From: Mesostigma viride
Lineage: Eukaryota; Streptophyta; Mesostigmatophyceae; Mesostigmatales; Mesostigmataceae
Direction of reading: 5' to 3'
Assembly: GCA_009746045.1 (NCBI GenBank)
Contig: RPFO01000667.1
Location: forward strand, 7,281,046 to 7,314,545
DNA length: 33,500 nucleotides
Numbering within the stretch: the stretch's first letter is position 1; every line of letters begins with the position of its first letter. The notes below the pieces were generated by a model that saw only the letters and a program-made list of their open reading frames with translations, ran no database searches and was not told where the DNA came from. The translations under genes were made by a program, and so were the position numbers. This document shows positions 8,411 to 18,224 of this stretch, piece by piece.

Positions 8411-11400
8411 GTAAGCTGAAAGAATAAAGCTCAAAGTTTCATATTTCCTAAACTCATCTGGCCAGTAAGTGCCCAAAGCTTCTTAACTGTGTTTGATGCC
8501 AAGCAGTATGGAAATGGTCCAATAGCTTAGATTTTGCGAATGTTGCTGTTGATGCACAATATTTGTAATATGGTAGTCATCATTGCTTGGCAGGCATAAT
8601 GTTAGTATTTGCGACATGCATTTTATCGCGGTCTCTGTTTTGGAGCATGACGCGAGGGGCAGCTTTTGTTGGAGGCTGAAGACTGTTGACTTGTTTGTGA
8701 CATGAATTATGTTGCTAGTGAATATCGATATTTCTGTTGAAGTGGCGCAACCTTGCCTTTATAAACGGTCCTTTTAGCAAGCATGGTTAGCAGCGAGAAG
8801 CATGAATGGTTTCCTGGATGAGCCTGCCTTTGCTTGAACGTTATGAAAACATTTCAATGGGCATCTTGGGAACTTGTCACCAACCACAGGCCTCACAGCA
8901 TGTCTTTTCCTTCTTGACTAGGGTGCATGAGCTGTAATCGCAGAAGTTCCGGCCAAGGTTGGCATTCTGGAAGAAGGGATAAATACATACTACTATTCAT
9001 CAAGCATTTTCATAGTTGTCGAGCACAATATATCCTAAGGCTTCTCAAGGCAAGACCTTTTTCTCGCCATCGCAGAACCACACGCACGTATGGTTGAATA
9101 TACTGTTTGTGAGCTTTTGCAGCTCTTGAAGCCAACCTCTGCTGACACTTTGCTTGGGCATTGCAAATATTCCCCCAGCATTAGCGCTTTGGTGCCAGCA
9201 AAATGGAGCCAGCCAGCATACCCGAATTTGCGCCCGCCTCTTTGTAGACTTGTGCAATTAATTGTATGGAGGCCGACATAATCTGCATGTGAGCTTGCTA
9301 GGCAGAACTTGTTGGATTCTTGCTGCATGGCCTGCTCACACGGGGAAAAAGATTTGAAGGCTCCTGGCCTTTGGGTCTTTTTTATGGTTCTTGTTACTGC
9401 GCAGTTGGAGACTAACGCTTTGCCTGTTGGAATGCCCGGCCGATTGTTCTCGTTTTGACAACTGCACAAGCAGCTGGTCGTAGGCCCGTTTGTGTTTGGT
9501 AGGGACGCTTGTTTTGGTCAATGCCTTGCCAACAAGTTAGTGCTACTGCTTGCTGTCCCTTGGCTTCCCAAAAGCAGATTGGTTGGAATGCGCTCCACTT
9601 CGCGGCCTTGATTGGCCATCTGGAGATGGTCAAGTACCTGGTCGAGGGACAGAGCATCGATAAAGGTGCTGCAGCCTTGGTAGGTGTCTTGGCTCCACAG
9701 GATTTAGAAAGCATGATGACCTCAATTGATATCTGAGTTATTGGCATGGATACCAGGTTTTCTTTAAGCATTGTTTTGGTCTTCCACTTGCCCTTGCAAG
9801 CACTAGTTTGATTATCCTTACTGTGGCACCTGCTCACGGCGGTGTCCGCTTGCGCACAACAGGGTGGGGAGACGCCACTGCACGAGGCTGCCTACGGTGG
9901 CCACCTGGAGGTGGTCAAGTACCTGGTGGAAGTCAAGGTCATGGACGTGAGCACCAAGGGCTGCGTAAGTGATATGCCTAGCTGCCATGCTTGGAACTTG
10001 TGACACGGTCTCGCACTGGCTTTGAAATTTACTAGATTCGTTGCATCCCCCTAAGAATGTCGTGCGGTGCTGTGTGCCGTGGTTTGCTCACCCTGTGGGC
10101 AACTGGCAGGTTGACCAAAATGTGCTTCACTGTGCTGCCTCCAAAGGCCACCTGGCGCTGGTCAAATACCTGGTGGACGACAAGGGAATGAGCGCGGACA
10201 CCAAGGACAAGGTAAGCTTGGGATGGGCATGGGACTTCAGTTATGGCACGGCGGCAGATATCGGCTTCCTAGTGACGAAGACCAGCAAACATCATTGTGG
10301 CCACGCCAAAGCGACACCATGGACAACGCAAGTGTCTTCCTAATGGAGAATAATGTGAGAGGAACAATCAAGTTTTTCTCTTGTTACAAACGTCCTGGGT
10401 TTTTTGATCGTCTGACCTTGCGTCAAGCGCCTTAGTAAATATGGCCATGTGCATATTGCACTGATGGCGGAGCCATAGCATGATAACCACTCTCACAGCG
10501 CCTCAATTCCGGACGATTTTAACCGCAAAAGTAAGGAGCGAATCAAATTTTCATTAGGTAGGGCATTGTTTCTTGGAAGACATGGGCACTATAAGTGCAA
10601 CTGATGTTGTTGTAATGGGCTTACCAAGCTTTCCTACCGAAGCGTCACTTGTCGAAAATGATGTGAGCCCGCTGACCAGCTCAGTGATGTTCGCTCCTTT
10701 CCAACATTTGGTTGCTGATGGCCCGAGTGTCCTCCAGGCTCACCGAGTGTTTGTAATGCAATAAATATGGAGACTGCACAGGGGCAGACCCGATGCTCTG
10801 GCACGCCAGCTGTCATCCTACCACGCGCAGCCCAGGCAAGCTCCCTGCCATTTCTGGTGGCATTATTACTAATATTCCAGGTCCCTACCATAACTCATGA
10901 CCCTGACGTGCCTGATGCCGTCAATCATTGAAGCGCAGCTTGGCAAGACAGCCCTTGATGAGGCCGAGAAAAAGAACCACGTGGACGTGGTGCACTTCTT
11001 GCGCGAGGCCAAAGGGAAGGCGGAGCAACAAGCGGCGGAAGAGGCCAAAGGGAAGGCGGAGCAGCAAGCGGCGGAAGAGAACACAGGGAAGGCGGAGCAG
11101 CGAGCGACGGAAGAGGCCAAAGGGAAGGCGGAGCAGCAAGCGGCGGAAGAGGCCAAGGGGAACGCGGAGCAACAAGCGACGGAGGAGGCCAAAGGGAAGG
11201 CGGAGCAGCAAGCGGCGGAAGAGGCCAAAGGGAAGGTGGAGCAGCAAGCGGCGGAAGAGAACACAGGGAAGGCGGAGCAGCAAGCGACGGAAGAGGCCAA
11301 AGGGAAGGCGAAGCAGCAAGCGGCGGAAGAGGCCACAGGGATGGCGGAGCAGCAAGCGGCGGAAGAGGCCGAAGGGAAGGCGGAGCAGCAAGCGGCGGAA

Positions 11401-12143
11401 GAGACCACAGGGAAGACGGAGCAGCAAGCGGCGGAAGAGGCCACAGGGAAGGCAGGGCAGCAAGCGGCGGAAGAGGCCAGAGGGAAGGTGAAGCAGCAAG
11501 CGGCGGAAGAGGCCAGAGGGAAGGCGGAGCAGCAAGCGGCGGAAGAGGCCACAGGGATGGCGGAGCAGCAAGCGGCGGAAGAGGCCCAAGGGAAGGCGGA
11601 GCAGCAAGCGGCGGAAGAGGCCAGAGGGAAGGTGAAGCAGCAAGCGGCGGAAGAGGCCAGAGGGAAAGCGGAGCAGCAAGTGGCGGAAGAGGCCAAAGGG
11701 AAGGCGGAGCCGCAAGCGGCGGAAGAGGCCACAGCAAAGGCGGAGCAGCAAGCAGCGGAAGAGGCCAAAGGGAAGGCGGAGCAGCAAGTGGCGGAGGATG
11801 CCAGGCAGGATGTGGTGAGTCTGGATGCTAAGCTCGGTCGCTTCTGGCCTGAGCGTGCAAGGGCGCAAATTCGTTCCCCAAGTATTGGTGGCTGCGATAA
11901 AGAAAGAAAGCGATTTCTCGGCTGGTCCACAAGCAGGTTGGATCAATGTGGGTACACGATGTGTCCTTGGACCAACCCTCTGTCTGCCTCAATGCTTGTG
12001 GGTGTCGACCATTGGTCAGAGCTTTGTATGATTTCTCTGGCACAGAGAAAGCAGCTGAGCTGCGGTCGGCTTTTCGTGTCCGCATGTATCCCGGGACCTT
12101 ACTGGCAAATATCCTGTGCCTGGACGCATCACTGCCAGTGTAA
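8231..12143 (+). CDS. Ankyrin-repeat protein, paralogue B (multi-exon)
   Basis: Proposed exons: 8231-8410, 9578-9679, 9863-9964, 10110-10211, 10939-11814 and 11937-12143, all phase 0. This is the shortest ankyrin domain of the four (five repeats) with the longest 12-residue array (22 units), giving about 522 residues. The start is uncertain: ATG 8231 runs into the first ankyrin exon without an intron, whereas ATG 8318 lies directly after an AG acceptor at the position where the paralogues begin exon 2. The terminal exon differs from that of A and C. Two of its cassettes (9863 and 10110) have no counterpart in the other genes. If the 11815 donor is not used, the frame runs on to a stop at 12147. 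Confidence 0.7.
8411..9577 (+). other. Intron of gene B, mosaic
   Basis: From about 8902 to 9577 it resembles the C intron that follows its beta exon (14083-14759). 8411-8900 has no recognised counterpart and nothing identifiable. The junction suggests that alpha and beta cassettes were lost from B. Confidence 0.6.
9578..9679 (+). CDS. Gene B ankyrin exon, class zeta
   Basis: 34 codons beginning IGWNALHFAALIGHLEM. The end is divergent (SIDKGAAAL), lacking the usual VxAKDK. Acceptor aagcag, donor gtaggt. Counterpart in C at 14760. Confidence 0.75.
9863..9964 (+). CDS. Gene B ankyrin exon (GGETPLHEAAYGG type)
   Basis: 34 codons ending MDVSTKGC. Acceptor caacag, donor gtaagt. Closest to class delta by its T-P-L-H start, but distinct. 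Confidence 0.8.
10110..10211 (+). CDS. Gene B ankyrin exon (VDQNVLHCAASKG type)
   Basis: 34 codons ending MSADTKDK. Acceptor tggcag, donor gtaagc. Carries VLH in place of ALH. Confidence 0.8.
10212..10938 (+). other. Intron of gene B
   Basis: 727 bp. Only its last part (about 10780-10938) shows weak resemblance to the end of the last introns of A, C and D. I see no exon, promoter or element in the rest. Confidence 0.5.
10939..11814 (+). CDS. Gene B long exon: ankyrin half-repeat plus 22 twelve-residue repeats
   Basis: Begins LGKTALDEAEKKNHVDV after agcgcag. Then follow 22 units of [12 protein letters not shown] type with variants such as NTGKAEQQATEE and ARGKVKQQAAEE, ending ARQDV before gtgagt. 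The 36-bp DNA unit contains no stop in any of the six frames, so large antisense and alternate frames here are artefacts. Confidence 0.8.
11937..12143 (+). CDS. Gene B terminal exon
   Basis: After acaagcag the phase-0 frame encodes 68 residues beginning VGSMWVHDVSLDQP, with LVRALYDFSGTEKAAELRSA in the middle and ending CLDASLPV and TAA. No family is recognised. It is supported by phase, the acceptor and non-repetitive protein-like composition. It replaces the SSDQ tail of A and C. Confidence 0.5.
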   Translation, partial: VGSMWVHDVSLDQPSVCLNACGCRPLVRALYDFSGTEKAAELRSAFRVRMYPGTLLANILCLDASLPV

Positions 12144-12320
12144 GTAGGAATGATTGCTTTAGATCAGAAAATAGTACTGGTTCTCCCAAGCTTTGGGCAG
12201 GGTTGATGTACCTCCAGTTTGGGTTGCTGGTCACTGGGCACTTTGTCATCTACCCCTTGTTGATATGAGGGCAAAGCTGCCTAGCCGAACCTGGATGCCA
12301 GCATCGCTGACCCACGCCAT
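12144..12320 (+). other. B-C intergenic flank, upstream of gene C
   Basis: From about 12162 onward it matches 17876-18044 upstream of gene D, so it is the common 5' flank of A-type genes and any shared promoter would lie here. No clear TATA box is seen. Confidence 0.5.
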
Positions 12321-12502
12321 ATGTTGTCGTTGTGGTTGATGGGCATTGGGCTGCCATACTGCTCTTGTGTGGAAAAGCCCAAGGTTGTTTCCTTCATTGC
12401 ACATGATCTCGTTCATCCTGTTTGTAGACCGGTGCAGCACCGATCCGGTAACGTAAAGCGCTTTTGACGGATGCAAGGCGCCATCAACAAGGCACCCTCA
12501 AG
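12321..12502 (+). pseudogene. Gene C exon 1, frameshifted
   Basis: Reads [18 protein letters not shown] like A and D, then shifts frame after ggaaaagccc. The donor CAAG|gtgaac is intact. If exon 1 were non-coding, this shift would be harmless. Confidence 0.5.
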
Positions 12503-15500
12503 GTGAACTGATCCGCCTTCCTCTGGATTACTTGCTCCACTTTCTTCCTTCTACATGCCATTGCTCCGTTTTTATTTCTTCCCCTGTGGCCTGCCCTTTT
12601 CCCCGTAAATTAATTGCAGGAGGAGCTGGTCAACGCTGCTGGGAGGGGTGACCTGACGCGGGTCAAGCACCTGGTGGAGGGCAAGGGGGTGGATGTGAAC
12701 AGCAAGAACCAGGCAAGCTATCTCCACCGCATGCAAGATCTCTGAGCAGCCCTTGTTGTTGTGCTCACTGTGCTAGCCACGTCACTATTTTGCCCAGCTG
12801 CGCTCATGGCTCGGATAAGATCTACAAATTTCCCGTTGGCTGCAGAGGGATGAGGGGCCCAGGGTCAGGGGCAGGGGGAGACAGAAACAAGCAATAATAA
12901 GGAGAGAAGTGGGGTTTTAAGAGTTGTTTGGGATGAGAATGGAGATGTAGTGGGGCCATTGTGGGTAGGAAGTTGTAGTAGGTGCAGCAAGGGTAGAATG
13001 AGTAGAAGGGCCGCAGCGGCAATGTCAGTGCTGTCCTTAGCAGTGGCTGCATTTGTGTAATGGCCCAGGCGCCCTGCATGCAACCAGTTGCATAAAAGGC
13101 AAACGAATAATCTTGTCAAAATGGCTACCTATGTCTAACCACGCTTCCTGGGGGATCATACTGCGCAAGATTGCTACATGCTTCTACTGCCCCCATGGCA
13201 ATGCAATGGCCGCATGCTTCGTTATGGCAACGTGCATGAGTCCGTTTTTAAAGCCTTCTGAATGCTGAGAGAAACATACTTTTGTGCCTTCATGACATCA
13301 GGGATCAACAACATTGTATGTTCAGGCATTGGGGTGTGTTCCTGGTTGCTTGGGAAACTCTTTGCATTGACATGAGGATGCTGCATGCTGTGTGGGTTTC
13401 CCTTCTCATGTGTTGTGGGATGGAATGCAGTCTGGATCGAGTGCGCTCTATTGGGCTGCCTTTAATGGCCACCTGGAGGTGGTCAAATACCTGGTGAAGG
13501 TCAAGGGGATGGATGTGGAAGCCAAGAATGGCGTAAGTGTCTTCGAGATTTTATCATTAACTTGAGTCGCTGTCTCTGCTTGTTTTTGTTCTTACTACTG
13601 CCACTCTTGGTTTGGGGCCTCTGCTGTAGGCTCCGTCACTTTTGTTTTGAGGTGTTCTGACTACTGCCACTCTTGGTTTGGGGCCTCTGCTGTAGGCTCC
13701 GTCACTTTTGTTTTGAGGGGCTCTGCTTCAAACCCATCTCCTGGCCACCGTTTATGGATGCTGTCTGCTTCACCAACTTTTTTTGTGTGAGAGATAGCTT
13801 GGACACAGGGACGTATGTCTTGTAGCATGGTTGGCAGGCATTATGGGAAATTGAATCGTTCTTGTATGTTTTTTTAGGGTACCTTCAATGGAAAGTTAAT
13901 GGCCAACGACATCATCTTGTGGATGCTGCTCGCTGTTCTTTGCATGTTCACTGGGCAAGACAGCTTGGTGAAAATGCGCTTCACGCTGCTGCTCAGCGAG
14001 GCCACCTGGAGCTGGTCAAGTACCTGGTAGAAGTCAACGGAACGGTCCTGGACATCAAAGACAATGTAACCGTTTCTTGGCTGCTGCATGTCTTTTCCTT
14101 CTTAACTATGGTCCATGAGCAGTAATCACAAAAGTTTCTGGCAAGGTTGGCATTCTTGGTGAAGGAATAAATACATATTAATAAAGCATTTGGCATAGTT
14201 ATCGAGCACAATTTGTACTTAGGCTTCGCAAGGCAAGACCTTTTTATCGCCATCGCAGAACCAAATGCACATATGGTTGAATATACTGTTTGTGAGCTTT
14301 TGCAGCTCTTGAAGCCAACCTCTGCTGACACTTTGCTTGGGCATTGCAAATATTGCCCGGGGATGTGCTCTTTGGTGCCAAGGAAATGGACCTAGCCAGC
14401 ATACCCGAATTTGTGATGGCGTCTTTGTAGACTAGTGCAATTAATTGTATGGAGACCGACATAATCTGCATGCGAGCTTGCTAGGCAGAACTTGTTGGAT
14501 TCTCGCTGCATGGCCTGCTCACAAGGGGAAAAAGATTTGAAGGCTCCTGGCTTTTTGGCATTTTTTATGGTTTTTGTTACTGCGCAGTTGGAGACTAACT
14601 CTTTGTCCGTTGGAATTCCCGACCCATTGTTTTTGTTCGGAAAACTGCACGAGTAGCCGTTCTTAGGCCTTTTTGTGCTAGGTAGGACGCTTGTTTTATT
14701 GAATGTCTTTCCAAGAAGTTCGTACTACTGCTTGCTGTCCCTTGGCTTCCCCAAAGCAGGCTGGTTGGAATGCGCTCCACGTTACAGCCTTGATGGGTCA
14801 TCTGGAGGTGGTCAAGTACCTGGTGGAGGACAAGGGGATGAGCGTGTACGCCAAGGACAAGGTAGGTGTTGAGCTGAGTTTTGTGTTTATGCACAAAAAC
14901 TTCCACAGATGGATAGTGCGGTAAACGTTTGTGGATGCTGTTGGCTGTGATGTGGGTTGCTCTTGCTCAAGACAGCGAGGATACTTGTAGTTGTGCAAAG
15001 CATCTGCATCAACTGAAGTCTCTTTTACAACTTGTCAGTGTGTAGCCCAGCGGGCTCCATGACTTGGTGATGACCTGGGCATGCTGCGTGCTGCGGTTTG
15101 CATCCCTGGCCCTGCGTGACACAGTATGAGATTACCCCGCTTCATAAAGCTGCTGGGGGAGGATGTCTGGAGGTGGTCAAGTACCTGGTGGAGGACAAGG
15201 GGATGGATGTCAACACCAAGGGCCAGGTAAGTGTCCTGCCAGGCTTGAGGAACCAGATAGACGACTTTCTCTCCTTCTTGGCTTTGAAATGCTGCTTGGA
15301 TGCCTTGGCGGGCTTCGTGGATGCATTCACGGCTATCTGAGGTCTCATCCCCATTTTTGTGCAATAGCAGGTTGGGAAGAATGCGCTTCACTACGCTGCT
15401 CAGGACGGCAACCTGGATCTGGTCAAGTACCTGGTGGAGGACAAGGGGATGAATGTCAACACCAAGGATGATGTAAGTGCATGGGCATCATTGCAAAGCC

Positions 15501-17376
15501 CATAAGCAGCTGTCCAGCTGACTCTGCGCTTGCTTTGGGTCGCTGACCTCCTGCTGTGTAGGAAGTACCTGGCATTGCACCGAGTCACGTGTCTAGCAGT
15601 ATGCATGGCAAAAGGAAAGTTGGAAAATCTGGTGCCATGACCTAACCCTGCAACCGCTTTAGATGAGAAATAAGCACAACAAGATCGGCTCGTTTGTGGC
15701 GTTGATGTCATTTTTGTCGCACTTTGTTGCATGGCGAAGTTTCTTTTGCTTCTGCCGGGTGTTGTATGCCGGGTGTTGATGTCATTTTCTTCGGACTTTT
15801 TGGCATGGTAAAGTCTCTTTTGTTTTGTGCCGGGTGTTCTATGGAGGGCAGGAATTGAAAGCATATGAATCAGGTAAAAAAGATGATGTTCCTGATTTCA
15901 TCACATGGGACCCAAGCGGTATTCCCTCAAAATGGCATCGTCTGCAGCAGCTCGTGGAACAAGTTTTTGTAATGCCATCTTGGCCTGTGCAGCATCCATG
16001 AAGCACTGATGTCTGCCAGCTCTTGCATATGCAATTTCTTGATATCTGCTAACAGTACAACCGCTCTATTCTGTGGCAAGATTGTGACATGATCGCAATC
16101 TCACAAGAGTGGCCAAGGGCCACACCATCATCATCATCACTCATCCACTTTAGGCTCAAGTGGTCTAAGAAGAACGCCGCAACATGCCAGCAAAAGTGCA
16201 GCTGCTAGAAATAGCTGACATGAAGATAATCTCGCAAGAGTGGCCAGCAAACGGGCCACACCATCATCCTAATTACTCATCCCCGTTCAGCTCAAGTGGT
16301 CTACAAGAAACTCGGCAACATGCGCTGCCAGCCAAAATGCAGCCGCAAGAATTTTCTTTATTATAAAGAAAGTGTGTTCAAATAACCAGGATGCTAAGGA
16401 AAAAGCCTGATGGAGTGGCGTGGGAGCAAACGCCCTCTGGTAGCCATCGTCGTGAGCCCCGCTGGAAGAGATGAAACATGTTTTACTGACAACCGTAATT
16501 GCTGGAGCGATGCCATCTGGTAAGCGCCACCCAACAGCAACACCATTCAATGCCTGGACCAAAAGGCCATACCAGGCTGTGCTGGGATAGTTTTGGAAGC
16601 ACGCTGCCCTTGTGTGTGCCTGTGTGAGGGACTGGTGGGCACTTTGCCCCGCCTTGTAGCAGATTATTTGGTGGGGAGCATGGTTGGTATAGCCATGATT
16701 GGGGCTCATGCGCGCCGCCTCTGGCATGCTGTCTGTCATTGTACCGCACTGGCAAAGACCCCGCCGTTTTTGGTGACGGGAAGATTGCTTATCAACACAA
16801 CTAGTTCCCCAGGCGCCCCTAACACACAGCCCAACATTTCTCCCTGGCACACAACACATTTCATGCCCCTCCTGATGTGCCTGTTGCCGCCAATCATCCA
16901 ACCACAGTTTGGCAGGACACCCCTGGATCATGCCGAGGAAGAAAGGCATGTGGGCGTGGCGCACTTCTTACGCGAGGCCAAAGGGAAGGCGGAGCAGCAA
17001 GCGGCGGAAGAGGCCGAAGGGAAGGCGGAGCAGCAAGCGGCGGAAGAGGCCGAAAGGAAGGCGGAGCAGCAAGCGGCGGAAGAGGCCAAGCAGGATGTGG
17101 TGAGTCTGGCCGAAAAGCTTGGCCGCTTTGGACCCTGACGCGACCAAGATGCTGGAAAGGCAAGGAAGCTAGTTAGGGGGACAGTGGCCATGAGTCACGC
17201 ACATTAGGAGCGTTTTACTCGGAAGAAGCTGAGTAGCAGGCTTAATGGTTTGCCAGGCTACCTTGCCGTGCTGGCAACCTTAGATTCCTACCAGAAGTTT
17301 CTGATTGCTCTTACAGTCAAGTGATCAGTTCTTGGTTGAGGCTTTAGAGAAGGTGCTTTTTCCCAGCCTAGCCTAG
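12321..17376 (+). CDS. Ankyrin-repeat protein, paralogue C (multi-exon, start exon damaged)
   Basis: Exons: 12321-12502 (frameshifted), 12620-12712, 13431-13532, 13964-14065, 14760-14861, 15125-15226, 15371-15472, 16908-17099 and 17317-17376. From the second exon on everything is open and in phase 0: seven ankyrin repeats, three 12-residue units and a 19-residue tail (284 residues). The exon matching the N-terminus of A and D is 182 rather than 180 nt, with an extra A in the run at about 12372-12376, and it meets a stop within the exon. No ATG lies in the frame that would join exon 2. C is therefore either a pseudogene or starts elsewhere. Loss appears recent, since all other exons are intact. 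Confidence 0.65.
12620..12712 (+). CDS. Gene C first ankyrin exon
   Basis: 31 codons beginning [15 protein letters not shown] and ending VNSKNQ. The donor is CAG|gcaagc, a second example of the GC donor seen in gene A. Confidence 0.75.
13431..13532 (+). CDS. Gene C ankyrin exon, class alpha
   Basis: 34 codons beginning [17 protein letters not shown] and ending MDVEAKNG. Acceptor aatgcag, donor gtaagt. Confidence 0.8.
13595..13718 (+). repeat. 66-bp tandem duplication in an intron of gene C
   Basis: A 58-bp stretch at 13595-13652 recurs without visible change at 13661-13718. Gene A has a single copy near 1325-1380. Confidence 0.9.
13964..14065 (+). CDS. Gene C ankyrin exon, class beta
   Basis: 34 codons beginning [17 protein letters not shown] and ending [10 protein letters not shown]. 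Acceptor agacag, donor gtaacc. Confidence 0.8.
14083..14759 (+). repeat. Intron segment shared with gene B
   Basis: Closely similar by eye to 8902-9577. It contains no conserved long frame and travels with the zeta exon. Confidence 0.65.
14760..14861 (+). CDS. Gene C ankyrin exon, class zeta
   Basis: 34 codons beginning [17 protein letters not shown] and ending MSVYAKDK. Acceptor aagcag, donor gtaggt. Its downstream intron resembles the gamma type, so this cassette is a zeta/gamma hybrid. Confidence 0.8.
15125..15226 (+). CDS. Gene C ankyrin exon, class delta
   Basis: 34 codons beginning [17 protein letters not shown] and ending MDVNTKGQ. Acceptor acacag, donor gtaagt. Confidence 0.8.
15371..15472 (+). 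CDS. Gene C ankyrin exon, class epsilon
   Basis: 34 codons beginning [17 protein letters not shown] and ending MNVNTKDD. Acceptor tagcag, donor gtaagt. Confidence 0.8.
15473..16907 (+). repeat. Last long intron of gene C, paralogous to 5532-6894
   Basis: Contains the same conserved open stretch (about 15845-15980) and the same pair of elements of about 130 bp (from about 16095). A partial internal duplication is seen around 15700-15850. No exon is assigned. Confidence 0.65.
16908..17099 (+). CDS. Gene C long exon: ankyrin half-repeat plus three 12-residue repeats
   Basis: Begins [17 protein letters not shown] after accacag. It has only three [12 protein letters not shown] units before AKQDV and the gtgagt donor, the shortest array of the four genes. 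Confidence 0.75.
17317..17376 (+). CDS. Gene C terminal exon, stop in satellite
   Basis: After gctcttacag the frame reads [19 protein letters not shown] and stops at TAG 17374-17376, inside the first TAGCC units. Compared with A it differs only by in-frame changes. Confidence 0.6.
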   Translation, partial: SSDQFLVEALEKVLFPSLA

Positions 17377-17829
17377 CCTAGCCTTTCACCTGCCTAGCCT
17401 AGCCCAGCCTAGCCCAGCCCAGCCCAGCCTAGCCCAGCCCAGCCCAGCCCAGCCCAGCCCAGCCCAGCCCAGCCCAGCCCAGCCCAGCCCAGCCCGCCCC
17501 AGCCCAGCCCAGCCCAGCCCAGCCCAGCCCAGCCCAGCCCAGCCCAGCCCAGCCCAGCCCAGCCCAGCCCAGCCCAGCCCAGCCCAGCCCAGCCCAGCCC
17601 AGCCCGGCCCAGCCCAGCCCAGCCCAGCCCAGCCCAGCCCAGCCCAGCCCAGCGCAGCCCAGCCCAGCCCAGCCCAGCCCAGCCCAGCCCAGCCCAGCCC
17701 AGCCCAGCCCAGCCCAGCCCAGCCGAGCCGAGCCCAGCCGAGCCGAGCCGAGCCAAGCCGAGCCGAGCCGAGCCAAGCCAAGCCGAGCCGAGCCGAGCCG
17801 AGCCGAGCCGAGCCGAGCCGAGCCGAGCT
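17363..17829 (+). repeat. AGCCN pentanucleotide satellite, array 2
   Basis: Begins with TAGCC units as in array 1. The bulk is CAGCC (about 17413-17720), and it ends with GAGCC. The two arrays share both ends but expanded different unit variants. Confidence 0.95.
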
Positions 17830-17834
17830 GGTTT

Positions 17835-17875
17835 GCTGCCCCGGGCCTGCTCCGCTGGCACGGCCCGTACATCCC
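17835..17875 (+). repeat. Conserved 41-bp right flank of satellite, copy 2
   Basis: Same as 8129-8169. Here it is followed at once by sequence that elsewhere lies downstream of gene B (12162 onward). Confidence 0.75.
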
Positions 17876-18044
17876 GATAGCGTTAGATCAGAAAATAGTA
17901 CTGGTTATTCCAAGCTTTCCGCAGGGTTGATGTACCTCCAGGTTGGGTCGCTGGTTACTGAGCACTTTGTCATCTACCCCTTGTTGATATGAGGGCAAAG
18001 CTGCCTAGCCGGACCTGGATGCCAGCATCGCTGACCCACGCCCT

Positions 18045-18224
18045 ATGCCTTCGTTGTGGTTGATGGGCATGGGACTGCCATACTGCGCTTGTGTGGAAAG
18101 CCTAAGGTTGTTTTCTTCATGGCACATCGTCTCGTTCATCCTGTGTGTAGACTGGTGTAGCAATGATCGGTTCACGCCAAGCACTTTGACGTATGCAAGG
18201 CGCCATCAACAAGGCGCTTGCCAG
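18045..18224 (+). CDS. Gene D exon 1, N-terminal
   Basis: 60 codons beginning MPSLWLMGMGLPYCACVE, the same length as in A, with donor CCAG|gtaaac. Equal length despite many substitutions supports coding. Confidence 0.55.

Noticed and set aside
10990-11800. Regular 36-bp repeats as a CRISPR array
   Set aside because: Units abut without unique spacers, are coding, and the genome is intron-bearing.
10869-11946. Minus-strand frames of about 340-350 residues rich in Cys/Ala/Ser or Leu/Arg/Pro
   Set aside because: Antisense of the 36-bp coding minisatellite, which has no stop in any frame. The plus-strand frame continues a clear ankyrin exon.
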